Assembly: GCF_014636775.1 (NCBI RefSeq)
Contig: NZ_BMEQ01000003.1
Location: forward strand, 198,052 to 262,051
Length of the DNA: 64,000 nucleotides
Source: Kocuria dechangensis
GTDB lineage: Bacteria > Actinomycetota > Actinomycetes > Actinomycetales > Micrococcaceae
Reading direction: 5' to 3'
Position 1 is the stretch's first letter. The number at the start of each line of letters is the position of its first letter. A program made the translations under genes and the position numbers. Below the pieces are notes generated by a model. That model saw nothing but the letters and a program-made list of their open reading frames with translations. It was not told the origin of the DNA and searched no databases. This document shows, in pieces, positions 26,661-34,393 of the stretch.

Positions 26661-27419
26661 TCAGCGGACCGTGCGGGTCAGCACGGCGAGCGGGATGGTG
26701 GTGTTGCCGGCGGCCACCACGGCGCCGAAGGCGTTCGCGGCGATCCGCAGCCGTCGCTGGAACTGCTGGTCGCCGCCCGCGCCGACGTCGTTGGCGATCT
26801 CCGGGATGCCGTGCACCAGGTGCGCGGCCAGGGCCGCCATGGACAGGGCGTAGGCCGCGGCCACGGGCGGCCGGGAGAGGCTGGCCACGAGGTTGGCGTG
26901 GGCGTCGCCCGGCGCGAACCGCTCGGAGGCCGCCGGGCGGGCGCCCAGGGTCAGGTCCAGCACGTGGAAGACGGTGAACAGCCCCAGCACCCCGCCCGTG
27001 CTCCGCATCGACCGCTTCGCGACCTGCCACGGGGAACGACGGCGCCCCCGCGGGCGCCGCGACCGCCGCGGCAGCAGCGACCCGTTGGCCTTCCAGGCGC
27101 GGCCGGTGAGCACCGCCGCGCCGCCCACGTGCGCCACCAGGCTCGTGGCGAGCACGCCGCGGGCCGCCCAGAGCACGGTCCCGCGCGGCAGCACCGGGGC
27201 TCCCGCGGTGCGCAGGAGCTCGGCGTAGGCGTTGAACTTCTCCGGGCCCTGGTAGACCTTGAGGTTGCCGAGCATGTGCGCCAGCACGTAGCCCGAGAAC
27301 AGCGCGCCGGAGCCGGCCATCGCGAGCTTCACGGTGGCGGTCGAGAGCTCCGGGAGCTCGGGGAGGGCGGGCCGGGACTGCTCGTCGGGGCGGGCGGGGG
27401 AGGCATTCACGGCATTCAT
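26661..27419 (-). CDS. sdhC: Succinate dehydrogenase cytochrome b subunit (SdhC, b558 type)
   Basis: A 252-residue membrane anchor of the type B/E Sdh found in actinobacteria and Bacillus, with five predicted helices. Candidate heme-ligand histidines occur in LAHMLGNLKVYQG, LFTVFHVLDLTLG and LAAHLVHGIPE. It transfers electrons to or from menaquinone. The ATG at 27419 (MNAVNASP) is favoured. The N-terminal ~30 residues are Pro-rich, and the middle has an Arg-rich cytoplasmic loop. Normally the order is cytochrome b, flavoprotein, iron-sulfur protein; here it is followed directly by the iron-sulfur gene. Confidence 0.88.
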   Translation of the reverse strand: MNAVNASPARPDEQSRPALPELPELSTATVKLAMAGSGALFSGYVLAHMLGNLKVYQGPEKFNAYAELLRTAGAPVLPRGTVLWAARGVLATSLVAHVGGAAVLTGRAWKANGSLLPRRSRRPRGRRRSPWQVAKRSMRSTGGVLGLFTVFHVLDLTLGARPAASERFAPGDAHANLVASLSRPPVAAAYALSMAALAAHLVHGIPEIANDVGAGGDQQFQRRLRIAANAFGAVVAAGNTTIPLAVLTRTVR

Positions 27420-27484
27420 CCTAGATGTCGTTCCGATCGAGACGTCACAACTCTCAACGTCCTTGCGCGGGCCGTCACGGGCCG

Positions 27485-29632
27485 TCATGCGGTGGCGCCG
27501 GAGCCCTGCCGCCGCGCCGCCAGGACCTCGGCGATGTGGTCCAGCGCCTCCTCGTTCTGCAGCGACGAGCGGTCGCCCAGCGGCGCCCCCTCCCACAGCT
27601 GCGCGAGCAGGCGGCGGGTGATTTTCCCGGAGCGGGTCTTGGGCAGGTCGGGGACCGCCACGACCGCCTTGGGCTTGGCGATCGGGCCGATCTCGTGCGC
27701 CACGTGCTCCCGCAGCGCGGCGGTCAGCTCCTCGGCCGGCCGGCCCTGCGCGCCGGGGGCCAGCACCACGTAGGCGAGCACCGCGTGCCCGGTCAGCTCG
27801 TCGCGCACGGGCGCCGCGCCGGCCTCCAGGACCCACGGGTGGGTGACGAGCGCCGACTCGATCTCGATGGTGGACAGCCGGTGCCCGGAGACGTTGATGA
27901 CGTCGTCGACCCGCCCGAGGATGTAGATGTCCCCCTCCTCGTCGTAGCGGGCGCCGTCCCCGGCCAGGAACCAGCCCTGCTCGGCGTAGGCCTGCCAGTA
28001 GGAGGTGAGGTAGCGCTGCGGGTCGCCCCACACCGTGCGGGCCATCGAGGGGCCGGTCCGGTCCACCACCACGAAGCCCTGCACGCCGGGCGGCACGGTC
28101 TGCCCGGCCTCGTCGACCACGCGGGTCGAGATCCCCGGGACTGCCCGGGTGGCGCAGCCGGGCTTCAGGGCGGTGTGGGGGGCCCCGTCGTCGAAGGTCC
28201 CCGGGGGCGCGAACTGCGGGTCGTGCGGGCGCGGGGACATCACGGTGGAGCCCGTCTCGGACTGCCACCACGTGTCCACGAACGGGACCTCGTCCCGGCC
28301 CACCTGGGCCCGCAGCCAGCGCCACGCCTCCGGGTTGATGGACTCGCCCACGGAGCCGAGCAGCCGGATCGAGTTCAGGTTGTAGAGCGGCGGGACGCCC
28401 TTCGGGAACGCGCCCATGAGGGAGCGGATCAGCGTGGGGGCGGTGTAGTAGTTGGTGACCCCGTAGCGCTCGATGACCTCGAAGTGCCGGCCCCAGTGCG
28501 GGGTGTTCGGGGTGCCCTCGTAGATCACCTCGGAGACGCCGTTGACCAGGGGCCCGTAGATCTCGTAGGTGTGCGCGGTGACCCACGCGAGGTCGGCGGT
28601 GCACCAGTGGACGGTCGAGTCCACCTTCGCGGGGTCGTTGACGGTGGCCAGCTCGTCCGGGCGCAGCTCGCCGTCCTCGTCCTCGACGTCGGGCAGCAGG
28701 TCGAACAGCAGCGCGTGGGTGTAGGCGGTCTGCACGAGGTAGCCGCCCATCGTGTGCACCAGGCCCTTGGGCTTCCCGGTGGTCCCGGAGGTGTAGATGA
28801 TGAACAGCGGCGTCTCGGCGTCGAACGCCTCGGGCTCGTGCACGTCGGGCTGGTCGGCGATCAGCTCGTGCCACCACACGTCGCGCCCGCGCGTCCACGG
28901 GACCGCGTCCTCGTCCTTGGAGTGCGTCCCCCGGGTGCCCCGCGGCAGGTCCGTGCGGCCGGGCCGGGAGGTGCGGCGCACGACGACGACGTGCTCGATC
29001 GCGTTGTCGCCGCTGCAGGCCTCGTCGGCGTTGGCCTTCACGGGCACCACGGCCCCGCGCCGGTGCTGCCCGTCCGTGGTCACCAGGACCTTGGCGCCGG
29101 TGTCCTCGACGCGGAACTTCAGGGCCTCGGCGGAGAACCCGCCGAAGACCAGCGAGTGCACCGCGCCGATGCGGGCGCAGGCCAGCGTGATGATGACGGT
29201 CTCCGGGATGACCGGGAGGTAGATCACCACCCGGTCGCCCTTCTCCACGCCCAGGGCGAGCAGGGCGTTGGCGGCGCGGGAGACCTCCCGCTGCAGGTCG
29301 GCGTAGGTGTAGACCAGCCGGTCGCCGGGCTCGCCCTCGAAGTACAGGGCCACGTGGGCGCCGCGGCCCGCCTCGACGTGGCGGTCCACGCAGTTGTGGG
29401 CGACGTTGAGCCTGCCGCCCTCGAACCACGCGATCTCGGGGACCGACCAGGTGGGACTGCCCTCCTCGTCCTCGCCGATCCGCCGCGGACCCACGAAGCG
29501 GTGGGCCGTCGTCCACGGCTCGGCCCAGTCCAGCCGGGAGGCCTGGCCCTCCCAGAAGGCGATCCGGGCCTCCTCGGAGACCAGCGCGGGGTTCGGGGTG
29601 GGGGAGTGCGGGTCGCTCCAGCTGAAGCTCAC
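27485..29632 (-). CDS. acs: Acetyl-CoA synthetase
   Basis: A 715-residue AMP-forming acetate:CoA ligase that feeds acetate into central metabolism. It is longer than the ~650 norm, chiefly because of a charged insertion (TSRPGRTDLPRGTRGTHSKD) around residue 245. Motifs: YTSGTTGKPKGLVHTMGGY (residue ~270), VDTWWQSETGSTVMSP with the acetate-pocket Trp, and the C-terminal KTRSGKITRRLL with the lysine normally controlled by acetylation. The gene stands between the Sdh locus and a sulfonate-type transporter, with its own GTG start at 29632. Function is firm by family. Confidence 0.95.
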   Translation of the reverse strand: MSFSWSDPHSPTPNPALVSEEARIAFWEGQASRLDWAEPWTTAHRFVGPRRIGEDEEGSPTWSVPEIAWFEGGRLNVAHNCVDRHVEAGRGAHVALYFEGEPGDRLVYTYADLQREVSRAANALLALGVEKGDRVVIYLPVIPETVIITLACARIGAVHSLVFGGFSAEALKFRVEDTGAKVLVTTDGQHRRGAVVPVKANADEACSGDNAIEHVVVVRRTSRPGRTDLPRGTRGTHSKDEDAVPWTRGRDVWWHELIADQPDVHEPEAFDAETPLFIIYTSGTTGKPKGLVHTMGGYLVQTAYTHALLFDLLPDVEDEDGELRPDELATVNDPAKVDSTVHWCTADLAWVTAHTYEIYGPLVNGVSEVIYEGTPNTPHWGRHFEVIERYGVTNYYTAPTLIRSLMGAFPKGVPPLYNLNSIRLLGSVGESINPEAWRWLRAQVGRDEVPFVDTWWQSETGSTVMSPRPHDPQFAPPGTFDDGAPHTALKPGCATRAVPGISTRVVDEAGQTVPPGVQGFVVVDRTGPSMARTVWGDPQRYLTSYWQAYAEQGWFLAGDGARYDEEGDIYILGRVDDVINVSGHRLSTIEIESALVTHPWVLEAGAAPVRDELTGHAVLAYVVLAPGAQGRPAEELTAALREHVAHEIGPIAKPKAVVAVPDLPKTRSGKITRRLLAQLWEGAPLGDRSSLQNEEALDHIAEVLAARRQGSGATA

Positions 29633-29704
29633 GGTGTCGGTTCCTTCGTCGTCGTGCGGGGTGTGGTCTCCACCGTCGCAGATGGGTGTGTCACGGGCGT
29701 TGCC

Positions 29705-30541
29705 TCAGGCCCACTTCTTGACGGCCCACTTCTCGAAGACCCCCAGCAGCGCGTCGGAGAGCTTGCCCAGCACCGCGAGCAGCACGATGGCGAGGAGGAG
29801 GCGGTCGGTGCGGCCGTTGTTCTGCGAGTCCGTCAGCAGCCAGCCCAGGCCCATGGACGCGCCCAGCAGCTCGGCGGCCACGAGGAACAGCCACGCCTGG
29901 GCCAGCGCCAGGCGCAGGCCCGAGACCACCGACGGCATGACCGCCGGCAGCTGGACCTGCGTGAGCAGGCGCAGGCCGTCGAGGCCGAAGGCGCGGGCGG
30001 CCTCGACGAGGTTGCGGTCCACGTGCCGCAGCGCCGAGGCGACCGTGGTGTAGACGGGGAAGAACGCACCGATGGCCACCAGGGTCACCTTCGAGTCCTC
30101 GCCCAGGCCGATCCACAGCAGCAGCAGGGGCACCCACGCCAGGGAGGGCACGGCCCGGAACGCCCCGATGGTGGGGGCCACCAGGGCCGAGCCCCAGCGG
30201 GAGAGGCCGATGAAGGACCCGGCCGCGAGGCCGAGGCCCGCGCCGATCAGGAAGCCGAGGGCCACCCGCTGGGTCGAGATGCCCACGTGGGTCCACAGGT
30301 CCCCGCCGGCCAGCAGGCCGATCCCGGCCTCGAGGACCGTCAGCGGCGGGGGCAGCTGGACGTGGCTGAACACGCCGGCCGTGGAGAGCACGTGCCACAG
30401 CGCCAGCAGGACGGCGGGCAGGGCCAGGCCCAGCCCGGCGCGCAGCAGCGGCCGGGACCGGGGCGCCGTCGGGGGAGCGGGCGCGTCGGCGTCGGGCGCG
30501 GCGGGGAGGCCGCCGTCCAGGGGTGCGAGCTTCTGCGTCAC
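29705..30541 (-). CDS. ABC transporter permease, SsuC/TauC-like
   Basis: A 278-residue permease with six helices and the nitrate/sulfonate/taurine-family EAA loop EAARAFGLDGLRLLTQVQLP. The GTG start overlaps the stop of the binding-protein gene (GTGA). It is the last gene of the ATPase-binding protein-permease operon led by a SAM-I riboswitch, so it most likely imports an organosulfur compound such as an alkanesulfonate when methionine/SAM is low. The substrate is inferred from regulation and family. Confidence 0.88.
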   Translation of the reverse strand: MTQKLAPLDGGLPAAPDADAPAPPTAPRSRPLLRAGLGLALPAVLLALWHVLSTAGVFSHVQLPPPLTVLEAGIGLLAGGDLWTHVGISTQRVALGFLIGAGLGLAAGSFIGLSRWGSALVAPTIGAFRAVPSLAWVPLLLLWIGLGEDSKVTLVAIGAFFPVYTTVASALRHVDRNLVEAARAFGLDGLRLLTQVQLPAVMPSVVSGLRLALAQAWLFLVAAELLGASMGLGWLLTDSQNNGRTDRLLLAIVLLAVLGKLSDALLGVFEKWAVKKWA

Positions 30542-31578
30542 TTCTGCTCCTCGATGGCGCCGGCCACGCGGGAGGCGTCCGCGTTCTCGGCGTAGGCGGG
30601 CTCCACGATGGTCGCGAGCGCGTCGTCGACCTGCTGCTGGTCGGCGACGTCGTCGGACTCGACGAAGATCGGGCCGACCTTCTCCAGCACGTCCAGCTGC
30701 TGCCGGCCGGGGACGGGGTTGATGTCGAGCTGGGTGCGCTCGAGGACCTTCTCGGCCACGGGCAGCTCGATGGAGGCCGTCTCGGAGAGGATCCGCGCGG
30801 TCTCCTCCGGGTTGGCCAGGGCCCAGTCGCGGGCGTAGGCGTAGACGTCCACCACGGTCTGGGCGGCCTCCGGCTGCTCCTCGAGGAAGGACTCGTGGGC
30901 GTTGAGGAAGCCGTAGGTGTTGAAGTCGATGTTGCGGTAGAACAGCTCGGCGCCGTTCTGCTCGGCGGCGGCCATGATCGGGTCCAGGCCGGACCAGGCG
31001 TCCACCTGGCCGTTCTCCAGGGCGGCGCGGCCGTCCGCGTGCTGGAGGTTCTGGACGGTCACGGACCCGGGGTCCACGCCGGCCTCCTCGAGTGCCTGCA
31101 GCAGGAAGAAGTACGGGTCCGTGCCCTTGGTGGCCGCCACCGTCCTGCCCTCGAGGTCCGCGACCTCCTGGATCCCGCTGTCCGCCGTGGTGACGAGCGC
31201 GGACCACTCGGGCTGGGAGTAGAGGTCGATGACCTTGATGGGGGAGCCGTTGCTGCGGGCCAGCAGGGCCGCGGAGCCGGCGGTGGACCCGACGTCGATC
31301 GCCTCGGCGCGCAGGGCCTCGTTCGCCTTGTTCGACCCGGCGGACTGCACCCACTCCACCTCGGTGCCGCTCTCGGCGAGCGCGGCCTCGAGCCAGCCCT
31401 TCTCCTTGATCACCAGGGACAGCGGGTTGTAGGTCGCCCAGTCGACGACGACCTTGTCGTCGGCGGCGCCGGACCCGGCCTGCGCCTCGCCGGAGCCCTC
31501 GCCGGCCATGCAGCCGGTCAGGCCGAGGGTCAGGACGGCGGGGAGGGTGCAGAGCTTGAGGGCGGGGAGCTGGGGCAT
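30538..31578 (-). CDS. ABC transporter substrate-binding lipoprotein, SsuA/TauA-like
   Basis: A 346-residue NMT1/SsuA-fold binding protein. The signal peptide ends in the lipobox LTGC near residue 23. Features include VDWATYNPLSLVIKEKGWLE, DVGSTAGSAALLARSNGSPI and GRTVAATKGTDPYFFLLQAL, typical of aliphatic sulfonate-binding proteins. The lipoprotein presents substrate to the permease encoded by the next gene. A 106-base gap separates it from the ATPase gene upstream, so it may have its own translation initiation but not necessarily its own promoter. The likely ligand is a sulfonate or related sulfur compound. Confidence 0.88.
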   Translation of the reverse strand: MPQLPALKLCTLPAVLTLGLTGCMAGEGSGEAQAGSGAADDKVVVDWATYNPLSLVIKEKGWLEAALAESGTEVEWVQSAGSNKANEALRAEAIDVGSTAGSAALLARSNGSPIKVIDLYSQPEWSALVTTADSGIQEVADLEGRTVAATKGTDPYFFLLQALEEAGVDPGSVTVQNLQHADGRAALENGQVDAWSGLDPIMAAAEQNGAELFYRNIDFNTYGFLNAHESFLEEQPEAAQTVVDVYAYARDWALANPEETARILSETASIELPVAEKVLERTQLDINPVPGRQQLDVLEKVGPIFVESDDVADQQQVDDALATIVEPAYAENADASRVAGAIEEQK

Positions 31579-31684
31579 GGCAGGGCCTTTCGTGGGCGGG
31601 CCGGGCGGGTCCTCGGGGCGCGGGTGCGCGCCGCCGACGGACCCGGCCCGGGGCGTGCGGGTCGGGAGCGGGGAGCGGGCCGCG

Positions 31685-32554
31685 TCAGCGGGTCGCGGTG
31701 TTGTGGTGGGCGTCGACGCCCAGGTGGCCGAGCAGCCGGACGCGCAGCTCGGCGAGGATCTCGGAGGCCCGGTCGCGGGGCCGCTCGCCCGGGACGTCGA
31801 GCACCGTGGTGATGGACGCCGGCCGGTCGGCGGCGGCGCCCGGCGCGCGGCCCAGGACGATGATCCGGTCGGCGAGCTGCAGGGCCTCGTCGACGTCGTG
31901 GGTCACGAGCAGGACCGTGGTGGGCTGCGCGGCGTGGACCGTCAGCAGCAGGTCCTGCATCTTCAGGCGGGTGAGGGCGTCGAGGGCGCCGAACGGCTCG
32001 TCGAGCAGCAGGACGCCGGGGTTGCGGGCCAGGGCCCGGGCCAGGGAGGCGCGCTGCGCCATGCCCCCGGAGATCTCCCGCGGGCGGTGGCCGGCGTGCG
32101 CGGTCAGGCCGACCAGGCGCAGCAGCTTCTCCACCACCGTGCCGCCCTCGTCCCTGCCCCGGCCGTCGGGCAGGCCGAGCCGGATGTTCTCGCGCACGGA
32201 GCGCCACGGGAGCAGCCGGGGCTCCTGGAACGCGACCGCGCACCGCGGGTCGATCCCGGACACGGGGGTGCCGTCGATGAGGACGCGGCCGGAGGAGGCC
32301 GTGTCGAGACCGGCGGCGGCCCGCAGCAGCGTGGACTTGCCGCAGCCCGAGGGGCCCAGGATCGCCACGACCTCGCCGGGGCGGGCCGTGAAGTCGACGT
32401 CGTGCAGGACGTGGTGGACGTCGCGCCCGGACCCGAAGGACTTGCCGACGTGCTCGAAGGACACGGAGAACGCGCGCTTGGGGGCGCCGGGGTCGGACGC
32501 GTGCAGAGCGGGGCCGGCCGAGGACGGCTCGGAGCTCAGCAGTGAACTGCTCAT
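31685..32554 (-). CDS. ABC transporter ATP-binding protein, SsuB/TauB-like
   Basis: A 289-residue ATPase with Walker A GPSGCGKSTLLR (around residue 75), Q-loop FQEPRLLPWRSVRENI typical of the nitrate/sulfonate/taurine family, signature ISGGMAQRASLARAL, Walker B VLLLDEPFGALD and LLVTHDVDEAL. The start at 32554 is chosen because GGAG lies 6 bases before this ATG; another ATG 12 bases upstream is inside the riboswitch. It is the first gene behind the SAM-I aptamer, whose last helix runs into its ribosome binding site. Confidence 0.9.
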   Translation of the reverse strand: MSSSLLSSEPSSAGPALHASDPGAPKRAFSVSFEHVGKSFGSGRDVHHVLHDVDFTARPGEVVAILGPSGCGKSTLLRAAAGLDTASSGRVLIDGTPVSGIDPRCAVAFQEPRLLPWRSVRENIRLGLPDGRGRDEGGTVVEKLLRLVGLTAHAGHRPREISGGMAQRASLARALARNPGVLLLDEPFGALDALTRLKMQDLLLTVHAAQPTTVLLVTHDVDEALQLADRIIVLGRAPGAAADRPASITTVLDVPGERPRDRASEILAELRVRLLGHLGVDAHHNTATR

Positions 32555-32562
32555 GATCAACT

Positions 32563-32661
32563 CCATCGGTCCTGGCATTAGCACCTCGCACGGGGGATCG
32601 GGAGTGTCCGTGCCGGTTGCTGCGACGTCGACGAGCCAGGTCTCTCAGCCGCTCCGGATGG
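32563..32661 (-). ncRNA. SAM-I (S-box) riboswitch of the sulfonate-type ABC operon
   Basis: Minus-strand sequence contains CTGAGAGACCTGGCTCG, GACGTCGCAGCAACCGGC and GGTGCTAATGCCAGGACC, the S-box core. P1 is formed by CCATCCGG-type ends and CCGATGG. The 3' strand of P1 is followed immediately by GGAG, the ribosome binding site for the ATPase gene 6 bases on. SAM binding would therefore directly mask translation. This differs from the metY copy, whose start codon is ~85 bases away. Confidence 0.9.
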
Positions 32662-32671
32662 TTACGCGCTC

Positions 32672-32701
32672 ATTCAACGACGCCCGCGGGTCCCGTGGCA
32701 A
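32672..32701 (-). promoter_or_regulatory. Promoter of the sulfonate-type ABC operon
   Basis: Minus-strand TTGCCA (32696-32701), 18-base spacer and TTGAAT (32672-32677), just ahead of the SAM-I aptamer; the layout mirrors the metY promoter. Confidence 0.5.
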
Positions 32702-32781
32702 ATCCGTGCGGCGCGAGGTGTCGCGGGAGGTGGCGGCAGAAATCTGTGGCCCCCGGGGCGATCGTGGCCCACCATGGACCC

Positions 32782-33462
32782 ATGACGAGCCGGAACACCC
32801 CGAGCCGGGCCGAGCTGGTGCGGGAGGCGTACACCGCCTTCGGCGCGGCCCTGGAGGAGCTCGGCGAGGACGACTCCTGGGCGGCCACCGGGTGCACCGG
32901 GTGGTCCGTGCGGGACCTGACCTACCACTGCGCCATGGACGCCCTCCGCGGGCTCGTGGCCCTGCACACGCCCACGACCGCGCGCCCGGACCGGGACGCC
33001 GCGACCTACTGGGGCGACTGGGGCGGGGACCCCGCGACAGCCGCCGAGGCGCGGCGCTGGGCCCGGGTGTCCGCGTCCATGTTCCTGGACTGGGGGCCGG
33101 TGCGGGAGCTCCACCACGAGAGCGCGCGGGCGGTCGTGCACGCGTCGGAGCACCGCCCGCCCGGCGGGGCGGTGCGCACGCAGGGGCACGTGCTGACGGT
33201 GGAGGACCTGCTGAGCACCCTGGTGGTGGAGGCCACGGTCCACCACCTGGACCTGATCCGGCACCTGGGGGGCAGCACGGGGCCGTCGGCGGCCGGTCTC
33301 GCGGAGACCCGCCGCGTCCTGACCGAGCTGTGGGGGCGCGAGCCGCTCGAGCACTGGAGCGACGAGCACTTCGCCCTGGTCGGCACGGGCCGGGCCGACC
33401 TCTCCGCGGAGGACCGCGCGGTGGTGGGCCCGGAGGCGGAGCTGCTGCCCCTCTTCTCCTGA
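32782..33462 (+). CDS. Maleylpyruvate isomerase/DinB-type mycothiol-dependent protein
   Basis: A 226-residue protein of the DinB-like four-helix family that includes mycothiol-dependent maleylpyruvate isomerase. The N-terminal helix has WAATGCTGWSVRDLTYHCAMD with a metal-ligand His, and the second set is VVEATVHHLDLIRHLGG. The ATG at 32782 is chosen over a longer open frame because family similarity starts there. Members use mycothiol as cofactor, consistent with an actinobacterial host, but the specific reaction is unknown. It lies alone between the divergent ABC operon and the CoA-binding protein gene. Confidence 0.75.
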   Translation: MTSRNTPSRAELVREAYTAFGAALEELGEDDSWAATGCTGWSVRDLTYHCAMDALRGLVALHTPTTARPDRDAATYWGDWGGDPATAAEARRWARVSASMFLDWGPVRELHHESARAVVHASEHRPPGGAVRTQGHVLTVEDLLSTLVVEATVHHLDLIRHLGGSTGPSAAGLAETRRVLTELWGREPLEHWSDEHFALVGTGRADLSAEDRAVVGPEAELLPLFS

Positions 33463-33583
33463 CCCGCCCCGCCCGCCGGAAGCCCTCTCCGGAGAGACTC
33501 TCCGGAGGGAGCACGAGGGGGCACGGGGAAATCGGGGGAGAACCCGGGGAGCATTCCGGGCCGTTCGGTGCCAGGCTGGTGGC

Positions 33584-34060
33584 ATGAGCACCGAGCGCCG
33601 CGTCAACGACCCCGCCGTGATCGACCGCCTCCTCGCCGGCTCCGGCCGGTGGGCCGTGGTGGGCCTGACCCAGAACCGCATGCGCCCCGCGTACTCCGTG
33701 TCGCGGCGGATGCGCGACGAGCTCGGCCTGACGATCGTCCCCGTGAACCCGAAGGGCGAGGAGGTGCACGGCGAGCCCGGCCACCGCACCCTCGCGGAGG
33801 TCCCCGGGCCGATCGACGTGGTGGACTGCTTCGTGAACTCCCGCAGGGTCGGCCCCGTCGTGGACCAGGCGATCGCCGCGGGCGCGCGGGCGGTGTGGCT
33901 GCAGCTGGGGGTCGTGGACCGGGCCGCCGCGGACCGGGCGCTGGCGGCCGGTCTCGACGTGGTCATGGACACCTGCCCGCTGATCGAGCTGCGGGAGCGG
34001 CTCGATCGGGGCTGGACCTGCGAGCCCGGGCGGACCCCGCCGCTGGCCCCGCCCGCCTGA
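33584..34060 (+). CDS. YccU-like CoA-binding domain protein (second copy)
   Basis: A 158-residue Rossmann-fold protein, paralogous to the one in the metY operon. It has WAVVGLTQNRMRPAYSVSRR near the N-terminus, LGLTIVPVNPKGEEVHG, the VVDCFVNSRRVGPVVDQAI segment and the family motif AVWLQLGVVDRAAADRALAA. It appears to be expressed alone, with a gap of ~330 bases to the flavin monooxygenase gene; that gap contains a promoter and a SAM-IV riboswitch. The role of the family is unknown, but both copies in this window flank SAM-regulated sulfur genes. Confidence 0.85.
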   Translation: MSTERRVNDPAVIDRLLAGSGRWAVVGLTQNRMRPAYSVSRRMRDELGLTIVPVNPKGEEVHGEPGHRTLAEVPGPIDVVDCFVNSRRVGPVVDQAIAAGARAVWLQLGVVDRAAADRALAAGLDVVMDTCPLIELRERLDRGWTCEPGRTPPLAPPA

Positions 34061-34149
34061 CCCGGGGCTGCCGGGTGCGGGAGCCCGCGCCGCCGGCACG
34101 AGGGTCCCGGTGCGGGGCCGGGGAGCAGTGCGACCGGGTGTGACGGGGA

Positions 34150-34180
34150 TTGCGCGGCCCCCCGGAGGACCCGGTAGACT
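34150..34180 (+). promoter_or_regulatory. Promoter of the SAM-IV/monooxygenase unit
   Basis: TTGCGC (34150-34155), 19-base spacer, TAGACT (34175-34180), with the SAM-IV aptamer beginning about 12 bases later. Confidence 0.5.
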
Positions 34181-34191
34181 TCCGGGCGGAC

Positions 34192-34329
34192 AACGATGAC
34201 GAGATCCGACGCGAAGCTCTGGCTGGTCGGACGGCAACCCTCTCCCGTAGCGGGGTGCCCCAGATGAACATCGGGCCGCGGGGGCAGTGCCCCGTGGCAA
34301 GTACGGCGCCCAGCACAGTGCGTCGGATC
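34192..34329 (+). ncRNA. SAM-IV riboswitch ahead of the DmoA-like monooxygenase
   Basis: Nearly the same core as the copy at 10768: GCGAAGCTCTGGCTGG, CGGCAACCCTCTCCCGTAGC, GGGGTGCCCCAGATGAACAT and GTGGCAAGTACGGCGCC. P1 pairs CGATG with CATCG, and P2 pairs TCCGAC with GTCGGA. A 10-base segment at 34320-34329 (GCGTCGGATC) is the exact complement of 34203-34212 on the 5' side of P2, giving a plausible anti-aptamer helix as in the first copy. The regulated gene starts 64 bases later. Confidence 0.9.
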
Positions 34330-34393
34330 CGCGAGGAGACCGCACGCCGTGCGGCGCACGGGACGCGGATCGCAATCGATCCGAGAGGTCCCC

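Noticed and set aside
27425..30595. 1056-codon plus-strand open frame opposite acs and the ABC permease
   Set aside because: It is the complement of well-supported genes, with Gly/Val/Arg-biased nonsense composition.
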